A stretch of DNA of 64,000 nucleotides from Odobenus rosmarus divergens (Eukaryota; Chordata; Mammalia; Carnivora; Odobenidae), in NCBI RefSeq assembly GCF_000321225.1, contig NW_004450664.1, forward strand, positions 1,502,006-1,566,005. The letters run 5' to 3'. A program made the translations under genes and the position numbers. Shown piece after piece: positions 20,545 through 31,760 of this stretch. Under the pieces are notes generated by a model, which did no database searches, was not told the origin of the DNA, and saw nothing but the letters and a program-made list of their open reading frames with translations. Positions within the stretch are counted from its first letter, which is position 1; each line of letters starts with the position of its first letter.

Positions 20545-20965
20545 TTTATTTTGTTTTATTTTATTTTATTTTTATTTTTTTTAAAGATTTTTTATTTATT
20601 TATTTGACAGAGGCAGAGATAGCAAGAGAGGGAACACAAGCAGGGGGAGTGGGAGAGGGAGAAGCAGGCTTCCCGCCGAGCAGGGAGCCCGATGCCGGGC
20701 TCGATCCCAGGACCCCAGGGCCCTGGGATCATGACCTGAGCCGAAGGCAGACGCCCAACGACTAAGCCACCCAGGCGCCCCTATTTTATTTTATTTTAAG
20801 AGAGGGAGTGGGGGGAGGAGCAGAGGAAGAGGGAGAGAGGATCTCAAACAGACTCCCCACTGAGTGCGGAGCCTGAAGTGGGGCTTGATCTTATGACCCT
20901 GAGATCATGACCTGAGCTGAAACCAAGAGTCAGATGCTTAACTGACTGAGCCACCCAGGTGCCCC
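20545..20965 (-). mobile_element. Can-SINE, antisense, split by another SINE
   Basis: The TTTTATTTTA-rich tail side at about 20545-20574 is separated from the body at 20796-20965 (GAGAGGGAGTGGGGGGAGGAG to CCACCCAGGTGCCCC) by the insertion that follows. Confidence 0.75.
20578..20779 (-). mobile_element. Can-SINE, long form, nested in a SINE
   Basis: Antisense near-consensus copy ending CCACCCAGGCGCCCC. CTATTTTATTTT-type sequence lies on both sides, as expected for a target duplication in the host tail. Confidence 0.9.
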
Positions 20966-21304
20966 TAAAAATAAAATCTTAAAAAAAAAATTCCATTGTA
21001 TGTACATGCCACATTTTCTTTATCTACTCATCTACCAATGGGTATTGAGTTTGTTTCTACATCTTGACTATTGTGAGTAATACTGCTGTGAACACTGGAG
21101 GGCTAATACCTCTTTGAAGTCCTGATTTCAAATTTTTCCTATAAATACCTGGAAGTGGGATTGCTGGATCAGATGGTAGTTCCATTTTTAATTTTTTGAG
21201 GCATCTCCATGTTGTTTTCCAGAGTGGCTGTGCTATTTTGCATTCCTGCCAACAGAGTATAAGAGTTCCCTTTCTCCACATCCCAGCCAACATTTATTAT
21301 CTTT

Positions 21305-21498
21305 GTTTTTTTTTTTTTTAAGATTTTTAAATTTATTTGTCAGAGAGAGAGAGCACAAAGCAGGGAGAGTGGCAGGCAGAGGGAGAAGCAGGCTCCCCGC
21401 TGAGCAGGGAGCCTGACTTCGGGACTCAATCCCAGGGTAGTGGGATCATGACCTGAGCTGAAGGCAGATGCTTAACCCACTGAGCCGCCCGGACATCC
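21305..21498 (-). mobile_element. Can-SINE, long form, in L1
   Basis: T-run then AAGATTTTTAAATTTATTTG to GAGCCGCCCGGACATCCC. It interrupts the L1 just before the CTTTTGGC segment. Confidence 0.9.
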
Positions 21499-21713
21499 CT
21501 CTTTTGGCTTTTTTTTGTTTTTGTTTTTTGTTTTATTTTTTATAACAGCCATTCTGACATGTGTAAGGTGGTATCTCATTGTGATTTTGATTTGTATTTC
21601 CCTGATGATGAGTGATATCGAGCATCTTTTCATGTATCTATTGGCTCTTTGTATATCTTCTTTGAAGAAATGTCTATTCAAGTCTTTAGCCCATTTTTTA
21701 AAAGCTTCCTAAC

Positions 21714-21965
21714 GTTGGTCTTGGCAATGATTTCTTGGATATGACACCAAAAGCACAGGCAACAAAAACAAAATTGGAGAAGGAGGATAATATCAAACTA
21801 AAAATTTTCCACCCCACAAAGAAAACAACCAATGAAATGAAAGTCAACCTAAAGAATTCAAGAAAAGATCTGCAAACCATCAAGTAACAGGTATATTTCC
21901 AAAATAGATTTTAAAAACTCATAAAATTCAAGAGCAAGAAAGTTAAGCCAATTTAAAAAGGATGA
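21714..21965 (+). mobile_element. inverted 5' segment of the L1 at 19975-21713
   Basis: Sense L1 ORF2 sequence (TTGGATATGACACCAAAAGC, ACAGGCAACAAAAACAAAA) ending AGCCAATTTAAAAAGG. In a normal L1 this stretch lies just upstream of the AAAAAATGGGCTAAAGACTTG that begins the antisense part. The two halves are therefore adjacent but inverted, the expected product of twin priming. Confidence 0.8.
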
Positions 21966-23309
21966 TTTTTACAACTTGATTTTCTACACGTGTGTAAAAG
22001 GGTAATCTTGGTCTGAAAATTTTTCATTCCTAAAATTGTTTCTTTTTATTTAGTGCCAAAGGTCCCAGGCCCTGCTTAGGGTATAACAGAGGAACACTGT
22101 GAATGCCATAAATAGGATGAGCCTCAGTTTTCACATGCTCAGAAAATAACTCAGCCTCTTTTATCCCTTCCCCCTACTCCCCAAGGCATTTCTGGGATCC
22201 ACTAGCGTTGTGTCATATCCTCAGAAATGGGTCCAGTTAGGTTCTTCTGCCCAGCTTTCTTGCTGAGGATCTTGCCTTGACCTGCCACTGGTGCCCTAGT
22301 TGAATGACGACTTGACTGGATCCAGCTGTTCTGCACAGGTGGTTATACTGAACCCTCAGAGGGCAAGTGTGCAGACTGTAGTGGATGGACTTCCCACCAA
22401 TTTTGTGTTGTAGTCTCTCAACTGGCCCTCAGCACCACACAGCTGTCAGCCAGAGTCTTACCAGACACAGCCTTTGGGGGATACATCTCTTCCACTTTGA
22501 GACCCTACCCCTCAGTCAGTAGCAGCTGGGGACATATGCCTGGCCATCCTCCCTCTTTATCTCATTTCACCCATTCTGTCCAGGCATCCATGCATGCCAT
22601 ACCATATCCTCCCAGCCCCACACACCAAGATCTCTGTTCATACCAACTCATGCTTATAGGGCATCTGGGGGAATTCTGCCCATGACCATCTCTTATACTC
22701 TAAATTCTAGTTTGAGTTTACCAAAGATCTGTTATGTACTCCTAAAGCAAAGTCTTACTTTCCAGATATGCTGGGGGAAGGGAAGCTTGACTAACTCAAT
22801 GTATCATTGACCTGCATTCATCAATTATTAAGAATATACTTAGCCTACCATATGCAATATTTAATTGAAGGCATAGAAAAGAATATGAAAAGGACTATAT
22901 TATCCAATCGTGTTTGTATTACTGGCCTCATCTCTTGCCCCAAACTAGTCATATCATAAGTGAGCATCTGACCAAATCAGGAGTTTTAGAATTGGCATCC
23001 GTAAGACTGTCACTCAGTCCCTGTGTATGGCTGGACCACAAACCATAAATTCAGGACCTAGGGGGTGGCTACAGTTGGCCTTGTTACTGGAAAAGAGAAA
23101 TCCAGGCTTCAGAAGGATAGCCAAATGAATGCAGAAGGTAGAGAGAAAAGGGGAGAGACAGTACTTCTTGAGTTTCCAATAATTTTCTTCATTCTGTTTG
23201 GATCTTTTCCTGTGGCCCTTAAGTTCCTTGATATATGCCTGTGTCTTTAGAAAAATCCCACCTTTTTTGCTTAATTGACATAAAGTTGGGTTCTGGCACT
23301 TGTAATCAA
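21966..23309. other. intergenic stretch of 1.3 kb, nothing confidently named
   Basis: Moderately C+T-rich between 22150 and 22690. It may be an old LTR or DNA element but I cannot match it. No conserved frame. Confidence 0.4.
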
Positions 23310-23420
23310 ATAGCCAATGTTTACTAAGCAGTTACTTAATATTCCAAGCCCTGTATGGTACTAAGTGTTTTGCGTATACTCACTTAATCTTTACAGCAAC
23401 ATTGTGAGACATGGAGGGGC
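23310..23420 (-). mobile_element. MIR relic
   Basis: GTACTAAGTGTTTTGCGTAT followed by CTCACTTAATCTTTACAGCAAC fits the complement of the MIR 3' half. Confidence 0.65.
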
Positions 23421-23504
23421 TATACAGTCTGATTTCAGAAATCATGCTCCTACTATTCTGCTTCCCAAAGAGAATTAAGTGATAAACACAGTGCTGTAAT
23501 TAGT

Positions 23505-23620
23505 GATTTCTCTTGGCTGTCTCTCCCGTTGACTATAAGCATCTTGAGGTCAGGAAATAGGATTTATTTATCTTTGTACTTACAGCACGATGTTCAATGA
23601 TTGGAAAATTAATTGATTAT
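23505..23620 (+). mobile_element. L2 3'-end relic
   Basis: CCCGTTGACTATAAGCATCTTGAGG and TCAGGAAATAGGATTTATT, then TTTGTACTTACAGCACG, follow the L2 3' consensus order. Confidence 0.7.
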
Positions 23621-23879
23621 GGCTTTACTATATTACAGTGCAAATGTTTGCCCCTTCTCTCCCAACACATCTCAAGTCCTTCAGGGGATTAGGGGGAGTG
23701 TCATATTATTTGGGAGATGTTTTTAAAATGACACACACCTTCAAGTTCTGGTGTATACCCTTGAATCCCACCTTCTTCAAGTTGCTCTGTAAGGAACCCA
23801 CTGTTAGTGATGGGAGTATGTCATATAGCTCAAGTGTGCAAAGCTGTTTAGCGAAGTGTTGAGTACCATTACTGAGCTT

Positions 23880-23985
23880 CTTGGTGTAAGGAATGTGCTT
23901 TTTCATTGCTAAATGCCCATTGTCTAACAGAGTGCCTGGCACACAATGGATGCACAATATGTACTGGCTGAATGAATTAATAAGG
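23880..23985 (+). mobile_element. L2 or MIR 3'-end relic
   Basis: ACAGAGTGCCTGGCACACAA followed by ATGCACAATATGTACTGGC and GAATGAAT resembles the shared MIR/L2 3' end. Confidence 0.6.
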
Positions 23986-24029
23986 TTGCTTTTTATCAGG
24001 TAGTTTCTAATTCTGTTTTTTTTTTTCCA

Positions 24030-25300
24030 CCACTTTAAAGATATTTCATATCTTCTGGATTCCATTGTTTCTGTTGAGAATTCTGTTGCCAGTGTTAGTG
24101 TTGTTCTTTGGAAAGCTTTTTCCCCTCTGGCTGCACTTAATATTTTTCTCTTTGTTTTTGGTTTCCAAGAAGTTCTACTGTGATATATCTAAGTGGGAAT
24201 TTTTCTTTGTATTTATCTTGTTTGGGGCTCATAGGAATGATTGTATCTGTAGCTTCATATCTTTCATCAATTTTGGAAAATTCTCTACCCTTATCTCTTC
24301 AAATATTGCTTCATCCCCATTCTCTCTTTTCTCTCCTTGGTACTCCACTTACATGTCTTTTAGTCCCTTCAACCTCTTGCTTTCTCTTCTGTGGTATCTG
24401 TCCTTTTGTCTTGCAATGCTTCATGCTAGATATTTTTTTCCTAACCTAGCTTCTGATTTATTCTCTTGTTAGCTGTGTCTAATACCAGGTTAAACCCATA
24501 CCATATACTGAGTTCTTAATTTCGGTTATTATTTTTTTAATCCTATAACTTTCCTTTAGTTCTATCTTATGGTTTCCCGTTCTTTTTTGAGTTGTCTTTA
24601 ATCTCCTGGAACATATTCAGCATAGTTATTTTAACACCTTTGAGTAGGAAGAACTCCATTATTTTGATCCCTTATGGGTATATTTCTATTATTTTTTGTT
24701 TCTCCAGATTTCAGCTGACTTGACTTCTCATAAACCCGTTTATTTTTTATTGTGTACAAGACATTGCATACTAATTATTACAGAAATAATTTGAACCTAA
24801 TATAATGTTATCTTTTGCTAGAGAAGATTTGTATCTGCTTTTGGCAGGTGGCTAGGGACACTAGCAATTCCAGATCAGATTAATTCAATAGAGGCCTTAA
24901 GATAATGGGAAGCTGAGCTTTAGTTCATCCTGATTCCTACGATCTGGCCCTTGAATTTTCCAACCCAGTGTGTGTGTGTGTGTGTGTGTATGTGTGTGTG
25001 TGTATGTTTCTCTAGAGCTCCCCCTCACTGAGGTCTCCCTCGCAAGGCTATTAAAATATCTGTTCAGCTTTTCAGTCTTTCAGTTACTTTTTTAGGAATT
25101 GGCAGATGCCCTGGGACAACAGTAGACCCATCGCTGGATGCCACTCCTTGGGTTTAATTCTTCTCTAGATCCCAGCCCTATAATTATCTTGTGTTGTTAG
25201 TTCCCCTAATGCCTTCAAACAAATTCTTTTTATATTTTGAGCAGCTTTTCTAATTGTTCTCAGTGAAAGAGTTGTTCCCCATTATCTAGTCTGCCATTTG
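24030..25300 (-). mobile_element. L1M 3' UTR, antisense
   Basis: TCTGGATTCCATTGTTTCTG, TTTTTCCCCTCTGGCTGCAC, CTTTCATCAATTTTGGAAAA and CTCTTCAAATATTGCTTCATC match the antisense L1M 3' UTR as I recall it. A 135-codon hydrophobic frame at 24065-24472 is an artefact of this T-rich strand. Confidence 0.75.
24969..25008. repeat. (TG)n microsatellite, interrupted
   Basis: Two TG runs separated by single TATG interruptions inside the L1M 3' UTR. Confidence 0.95.
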
Positions 25301-26619
25301 TAGAAGGTATCTAATTCAATCCTTATTAAAATTTTATCCTTACCAGATAAGCTAATAGTAAAAACAAAACAAAAGCTTTTATTTTTCTAAATGTCATTTA
25401 CTGTTTCTTTACTCATTGGTGGAAATGCTATTAAAGCACTTTCTAAATAACTGAGAAGCAAGGCAGGTGGCCAAACGAGATAAAGGAAAAGATCTGGTTG
25501 ATTCCCAAACTGTATCGTTAGCCTGAACAATGGAGATAATAGAAACATTTCCCAAATTAGGTTGAGCAGACATTCTCCTTTTTAAAAGGCAATCCCATTC
25601 TCAGCGTTTATGTGTTATGTGTTACCTGAAGCAAAGTTCTCTTTATGCAAAGCATAAAGTAATCAAGTATTTCATCAAATAGGACCGAACTTGTTTTTTC
25701 TTCCTCAATGACCTGGGGTTGTATGCACCATATGACACACTGGGTTAAAGGTGCAAGCAAGGAGATGACCTCTTAAGAAAGATTATAGCAAAGTCAGGGA
25801 TCAATACTAAGTATGTCAGCCAAAGCCTGGGCCAGGCTGGGCTGGGGTGAACAGGAGCGAAGGAGGTAAGATGGTGCTGCAGTCAACAGGCCACCGTGCC
25901 CGAGGGAGGTCACCCACCAGACCTGGACAGGGCGGGCAGTCACAGCTGGAAGGATCCAGTGAGACATTGTAACTGGGGCAAAGCTGCTCTTATTTTCTTC
26001 TTGTCCAGAGCCAGCCTCATTCTCAATGGGACTGGCCCGGAGGAATGCAAGGGAAGAGAATTTCACTCTGGTTTCTGGGGCAGAGGGAAGTGGGATTTTA
26101 TACCTCTCCTGACAGAAGCAATTACAGCCTATGGGAGCAAAACCCAGGTGGTATTTCCCTAGAGTTGATCCTATTTCTCTCCTGTGTTGACAACTACCTC
26201 AGGACAGGGATAATGGTTATTGATACTATCTGCCACTGCGCTGATTTGAAACTAAAAGAGAGATTAAATATACAAGCAGAAAAGCATAAGGAAAAAAAAA
26301 TCAAGACTAGGTTGCAAGCTTCCCTCTGCCTCTGATAACCACCACTGATTCTGCATTGGTGTGCACCTGGGAAGCTAACACCCCTTCTCTCTTGGAGTCT
26401 GGAAGGAAATGTAGTGGATGAGGACCTCCCCCCTTCCCCTGGCTCGCCTGCCTCATCTACCTCCACCACACTAACCTGCTCATAGATCTCTAAATCAGAA
26501 GGAAACTTGGGATTCTGTCATGAACTGGTCCTCACCCAAAGCAGGAATTCTTTTTAAAGCAATCTTATGTACTGGTCGACAAGACTGTGCTCAAGCACCA
26601 TCAATATTGGAAAAATTGC
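25301..26619. other. intergenic stretch of 1.3 kb, no gene or repeat named
   Basis: SINE-free and single-copy in appearance. The 25.8-26.15 kb part is relatively G+C-rich but low in CpG. Confidence 0.4.
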
Positions 26620-26870
26620 TGAGGCATTCCTTTTATTTTCATTTTATTTTATATGAAAACATGCAGAACAAGAGTATGCTGAGCAGGAGAATTCTCCGTC
26701 CGTTCAGTGCCCCTCGCTGTGGCAACCACTGTGACATTTCTATGTATTGTGCCTGGAGGGTTTTGTTCACATGTTCATATGATTGTAGTACCCTTCCTTC
26801 AACCAGCGCCAAGCACATACTTTTTATTTAATACAAATGACAACATAATTTCATATTAAGTTCCATTTTG
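26620..26870 (-). mobile_element. possible L1M 3' UTR fragment, antisense
   Basis: GTGCCCCTCGCTGTGGCAAC and TTTTGTTCACATGTTCATAT have the pattern of an old antisense L1M 3' UTR, weakly. Confidence 0.35.
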
Positions 26871-27360
26871 AGCACTCTAATTGACAGGAAGTTGTACCTA
26901 AAATTGAAATGGAATTTCTGTCCTTTCAAATGGTTTAGTCCTTGTCTTGGCTTCTAGAACTTCATGGAATGAGTGGAGCTCTTCCATGCAGTGATGGTTC
27001 TGCAAGGGTTTCAAGACAGTGGTCTTTCTCTCCTACCACCTGCCAAAATATTTTGAGTTTCTTTATTCCTCTTGTGGCATTGTAGAATTAAAATAATTAT
27101 GTGTATTTCTTGCCAAAGACGAACATTCAGAGTAGTAAGCTGGCTTTGAGTTAAAACCAGTTAATCACTTCTGGTGAAAGTTTGGTTGGTTTGTTCTTGT
27201 TCTTATAGCATTATTATGCATTTGGTTATATGTGGTTACATCCTGAAGACTTTATGTATCTCAGTTATCTGAATTTTACTTGCATAAATAAGGTATTTAT
27301 GTGATTTGGGTTTTTTTGCAGCTACAAAAGTGAACTTTAAAAATTAAGATAACTTTTAAA
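26871..27360. other. intergenic AT-rich stretch, nothing recognised
   Basis: No gene or repeat named. Confidence 0.4.
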
Positions 27361-27376
27361 AAAAATGTATAGACAA

Positions 27377-27587
27377 GGGGCGCCTGGGTTGCTCAGTTGG
27401 TAAAGCAGCCTACTTTTGGTTTCGGCTCAGGTCATGATCTCACGGTCTGGGATCGAGCCCTGTGTGGGGCTCCCTCCTCATCGGGGAGTCTCTTTGAGAT
27501 TCTTTCTCTCCCTCTGCGTCTCCCCCTACTTGTACTCTCTCTCTTTCCCCCTAAAATAAATAAATAAACTTTAAAAAAATAATAAAA
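27377..27587 (+). mobile_element. Can-SINE, long form, older subfamily
   Basis: GGGGCGCCTGGGTTGCTCAG with a TTTTGGTTTCGGCTCAGG body. AAAAATGTATAGA is duplicated at about 27361-27374 and 27588-27601. Confidence 0.93.
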
Positions 27588-27850
27588 TAAAAATGTATAG
27601 ATTATGTCTCCTAAAGTGGAAAAAAGTTTAAATACATTTTATTGTATAGCATGTTCATAGATACTATCGAATTTATTTATTGAAACGAAAACGATGGATT
27701 CAACTGAAAGGCATTGACATTCCCTGCTAAACAAAATCTTTATTAATTGGAAATTGGTTTACTATAATCATGAATTAGGCTTTCTTCCTCAGAGTCATGA
27801 AAATGGAGCTACTACTGAGGCTACTATATTTATGAAAGAATTTGTACTTG

Positions 27851-28041
27851 TTTTTTTTTTTTTTTAAAGATTTTATTTATTTGTCAGAGAGAGAGCATGC
27901 ACAAGCAGGGAAAGTGGCAGGCAGAGGGAGAAGCAGGCTTCCCACTGAGCAGGGAGCCTGATGTGGGACTCGACCCCAGGACCCTGGGATCATGGCCTGA
28001 GCTGAAGGCAGACGCTCAACGACTGAGCCACCCAGGCGCCT
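27851..28041 (-). mobile_element. Can-SINE, long form
   Basis: Antisense copy with a 15-base T-run. AGAATTTGTACTTG before and AGAATTTGTGCTTT after form the target duplication. Confidence 0.93.
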
Positions 28042-28289
28042 CAGAAGAATTTGTGCTTTAACATAAGGGTCAAAATACAAGATTGTAGGAGATATTTTGG
28101 GATGGAGGGACTTGGAATTTTTAAGGTGTGTGTGTAAGAAAGAAGAACTCTGGATCGGAGTCAGAAGACTATAGTTTATTCGGATTTGCCTCTGGTTAGT
28201 TTTTGATCTGGTTGAGCTATGATTTCCTCACAGTGCTATAATTTTCATCCCTGGCTAGTATGTAGAACCACCACTGTACAGTGCCTTCT

Positions 28290-28440
28290 GTAGGTGACCT
28301 ATGTAGTCTACATATGAACCCACGAGGTTCATGCTTTCATTCACCCTGTGATACAGGTGAGCGACAGGCTCAGGAGGATTAACGAGCTTGCTCAAGGCCA
28401 CACAGCTCAAAGTAAGGGACTGGGAATTCACGGGCAAACA
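28290..28440 (-). mobile_element. MIR relic
   Basis: GAGCTTGCTCAAGGCCACAC, AGCTCAAAGTAAGGGACTGG and ACAGGTGAGCGACAGGCTCA are the MIR core in complement. Confidence 0.8.
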
Positions 28441-30073
28441 GCCTGAGCACCTCCTTGCCTAACTCAGCTGTATTTTGGGGATACTTTTTAAAAAACTGCT
28501 TCTTTGCTCATATTTCATTCATTCTCTTCTACAGATCTTCCTACAAGACACTTTTTAGCTCTTTTCTAAAAATCTTGACCAGCTCTTTAACAGGCACCTG
28601 TCAAACTCCCCATTTGCTAACCAACTCATCTATCTAGGCGTATCCTGTAGAGATTTACTACCTGCTGCACCTTGAACCAAGTTGTGCTTTTCTCCCTCTG
28701 TTCCGTCTCCTCTGAGAAAGGCCTCTCTCAGGTGCCACCATTTTGTGCAGCCAGATTATTCCTGTCTGAAGGGATCTCTCCCTGCTCCACCTGGAAACCC
28801 TTCATCGGGGATGATACCATTCATATTATTTCCTTAAATACACCATCACATATAGTTATTTGTGCTTATGAATTACCTCCTTTAAGATCCCATAAGAAGA
28901 TAGAGAATAACATACAGCTCTTTCTAAGCCCATCCTAGGAACTCAATGACCATTTCCATCAGACTTGGATTGTGGGCTTTTTCTGGAAGTAGGAGTGGAG
29001 GTAGAGTCTGTGGCCCTGGGGAGGGTAGAATCACCCGCAAGGCCTGCTGTAAGCCTTGGAAGCCAGACCACTGCTGGCTTCTGTCCTTATCACTTCTACT
29101 TTGTTTTGCCAAAAAGGAAAGCTGGTAAGCCTCAGGCCATAGGAATCAAATAGAAAATTCCCTCTGGTCAAAGCCAGTGACTTGGGCATCATTGCAGGGC
29201 AAGGTCACCCCCCAAAAAACCATCTAAGTTTTTCTTCAGCTCCAGGACACTTACTCACGAGAATCTCTTTCAAATTCTTGAAACCAGAATTTGACCCTGT
29301 GGTTGTGGGTTGAACGATTTATGTAATCCAATTAACACGGGCACCCTGCAGTCAAAACAACCTTTGCATTTTTCTCTTGCGGCTTCCCCCATGAAGCTAC
29401 TATATTTCAATTGCTGTGAAGTAGACAATTAAGAGTGTCCCTTCACTTCCTTAAGATAAAGCTTACAGTCCTTTAGCAAGTGGAACTAAGGGGAAAAAAA
29501 ATTCTTGTAGTAGGGCTTTACAAACAGACAAGTAGACAACAGTGCCTCCTAGTGTCGAATTCAGACACTGCTTGACGCGTGGACTGGCTACCGTCAGTTA
29601 GGAGAGGGAGGTTTCCGAGTAGGAGCGAGCATGTACTGACCCGCCAATGTAAACATTATGGGTGTAAAAGCTTTCTCAGAAAATGGATCCCAGGCAAGGG
29701 ACTTTTGACTTTTCACGATCAGGATTCAAACCACATCCACAAACTTCTATGCCTTTGTGAGCCTGGCAGGTAGTTGTGATCGCAGGAGTTGTGGCAAAGG
29801 TTGCCCCTAAAAAGGCAGTTTTAGAACGTCGCAGGAGCCCCAAAACACGTCTGAGGGCCGCATCAGGCTCTCAGTCAATAGACTGCATTGAGAGGATTCG
29901 AAATGGGAGAGAAGAGAATTTTTTCCTTTTTATTCTAAGACGTTGCCAGAGCTGTGAACTGAGCTAGAGTTTGCAAATACAGGCCGGCTTCACTGGCGCA
30001 TGACCTGTGCAAATGGGGCTCCACCCTGAGGATAGGCCCACGCTTGGTACGACACCTCTGACACTTGCTTGAC
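28441..30073. other. intergenic stretch of 1.6 kb without SINEs
   Basis: No gene or nameable repeat. Around 29560-29900 there is a modest rise in CpG. Several 60-65 codon frames overlap on both strands with no shared signal, so none is called. Confidence 0.4.
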
Positions 30074-30088
30074 GTTCTTAACACTTTT

Positions 30089-30281
30089 TTTTTTTAAAGA
30101 TTTTATTTATTTATTTGGCAGAGAGAGAGAGCACAAGTAGGCAGAGAGGCTGGCAGAGGGAGAGGGAGAAGCAGGCTCTCTGCTGAGCAGGGAGCTTGGC
30201 ATGGGTCTCGATCCCAGGACCCTGGGATCATGACCTGAGCTGAAGGCAGATGCTTAACCGACTGAGCCACCCAGGCGCCCC
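30089..30281 (-). mobile_element. Can-SINE, long form
   Basis: Antisense near-consensus copy between GTTCTTAACACTTTTT and GTTTTTAATACTTTTT. Confidence 0.93.
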
Positions 30282-30610
30282 TGTTTTTAATACTTTTTGA
30301 ACCAGGGCCCCATGTTTTCATTTTGCACTGGGGCCTGCAAATTATGTAGCTGGTCCTGCCTTTAGTAGAATTGGCTACATTTGCCTCTTTTCTCTTCCCC
30401 CCATTTCTTGCCCAATTCTGTGCTCTTGGCGCCATGCTATGGCCCCAGCATCGGAGGCTAGGAGTGTGTGTCCTCTTTTGAGGAGGGTCTGCGGTGGTTA
30501 CCACTGGACAACCCACAACCGGGGGTGGGGAGGGGCAAGGCTCAGCCATTACCATGCTTTGTTTTATTACCACTTACTGTATCCTGTCTAGAGACCATGT
30601 TTATTCTTGC
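30282..30610. other. intergenic stretch, nothing recognised
   Basis: Moderate G+C. The long minus-strand frame reaching 30573 is built from SINE sequence at its far end and is not a gene. Confidence 0.4.
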
Positions 30611-30627
30611 TCCCCAGCTGTATTTTT

Positions 30628-30737
30628 TAAAAAATATTTTATGTATTTATCTGAGGGACAGAGAGAGCGTGTGTGAGAGCAAGGTGCAGGGGAGGGGGAG
30701 AGAGAGAATCTCAGACTTCCCGCTGAGCACGGAACCC
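30628..30737 (-). mobile_element. Can-SINE lacking its tRNA-like head
   Basis: Antisense copy that stops at CCCGCTGAGCACGGAACCC, so the tRNA-like 5' half is missing. TCCCCAGCTGTATTTT (30611-30626) and TCCCCAGCTGTATCTT (30738-30753) flank it closely, so the truncated form itself inserted. Confidence 0.88.
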
Positions 30738-30753
30738 TCCCCAGCTGTATCTT

Positions 30754-31099
30754 CAAACAGTTACTGCCCCCCCCCCAGCCAGGTACCAGCTACCAGCTAC
30801 AAAGCACCCGGGGCTGATTGCTCTTTGGACTAAGGAGCTATTCTGCCCCACCTTCTTTCGATTAGAAATTTCCTTGTGCTCCTTGTCATTTCTTCTCTCC
30901 CCGCCCACGTCTGGCAGGTTTCTGTTCGCCTACATGACTGTCTGCCTATCTGCCTGTCACCCTACCTACCTAGCATCCCGTCTTCTTCCTCCCCACCTCC
31001 TGTAGGATCACACACTGAACACCGGCTGCCTGCCGGGCTCTCTTAGGAGGCTCTGTACACCCATACCCCTTACTCTTTGAGGTAAGTAGTTTATTTCAG
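30754..31099. other. intergenic pyrimidine-rich stretch, possible MIR piece
   Basis: CTACCTACCTAGC-type runs; TGAGGTAAGTAGTTTATTTC near 31078 is weakly MIR-like. No gene. Confidence 0.35.
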
Positions 31100-31760
31100 C
31101 ACTGATCAGACGTGCGGATTCTAGGCCCCAGTCCGGACCCACGGAAGCAGAGACTCCGAGGTGGAGCCCCGTCCCTTGCATCGCCCGTCAGGGGACGCAC
31201 TTGCGCGTGACGCCCCCTCTGCTCTACCACATGGCGCCCCATCCCGGCCTGCCTTCCCCTCTCTGTCCATCCTGGAATTGGCAGCCAGATTTGGGGCTGT
31301 GGCATGGTCTCTTGTTGAATCATGGCCTCTTCACTCGTGCTCCGTGGGCACGTGGCCACCGTAGAGGGCGGATTGCCCCGGCTCCAGGTCCCTGCTTTTT
31401 GGTCTTCTCTCCACCTGGGAATCCGTGAGCTTCGGGGTGGCACGTCGCAAACCCAAGTCATCTTTTCTCACCTCACACATGCCCTTCCCCTCACTCCTTC
31501 GTTTGGGCCCATCGTTTCCCTTCTCTCCCACACACTCAGACTGAGAGCCAAAGTCCCCTTTCGATCCCTTTGCGGTGCAGACGCCCTCCCTCCCGCATCC
31601 CTGCCCTCCGGGCTCTAACACCGGTCCTCTCAGACTCCCACCCGGCCAGCCTTCTCCCCTGCCCCTCTCTCGGCTCCTCAGGCTGCCCCGAGAATGGCTG
31701 GAAGACTCACCTTTCTACCGAGCGGCTCCCGAGCCCACCAATCGGATAGAAAAAAGGTCG
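31100..31760. promoter_or_regulatory. orphan CpG-rich segment, function unknown
   Basis: CpG is dense compared with the flanks: about 14 CpGs occur in the first 150 bases by eye, with more to about 31740. It is not a recognised repeat and no first exon of a known gene is visible. CCAATCGG near 31738 and CGTGACGC near 31205 resemble CCAAT and CRE-type motifs. It could be an enhancer, a non-coding RNA promoter or an old decayed CpG island. Overlapping open frames on both strands are explained by G+C content. Confidence 0.45.

Larger units (their letters stand above)
19975..21713 (-). mobile_element. old L1, antisense 3' part, carrying five SINEs
   Basis: Runs from 3' UTR (AGTGTACAGTGTTGTACAGC) through ATGGTAGTTCCATTTTTAAT, the ORF2 tail (residues [13 protein letters not shown] near 21200) and GATGAGTGATATCGAGCATC to GCCCATTTTTTAAAAGCTTCC. 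Frames are broken. Confidence 0.85.

Noticed and set aside
20086..20970. Regularly spaced repeats that could suggest a CRISPR-like array
   Set aside because: The repeats are about 180-base SINEs with target duplications in a vertebrate L1. Unit length and spacing do not fit CRISPR.
24065..24472. 135-codon hydrophobic plus-strand frame
   Set aside because: It is the antisense of an L1M 3' UTR. Phe/Leu/Ser richness follows from T-rich sequence and does not indicate a membrane protein.
30103..30573. 156-codon minus-strand frame
   Set aside because: Its C-terminal part ([21 protein letters not shown]) is translated Can-SINE. The same peptide recurs at many SINE copies in the window.
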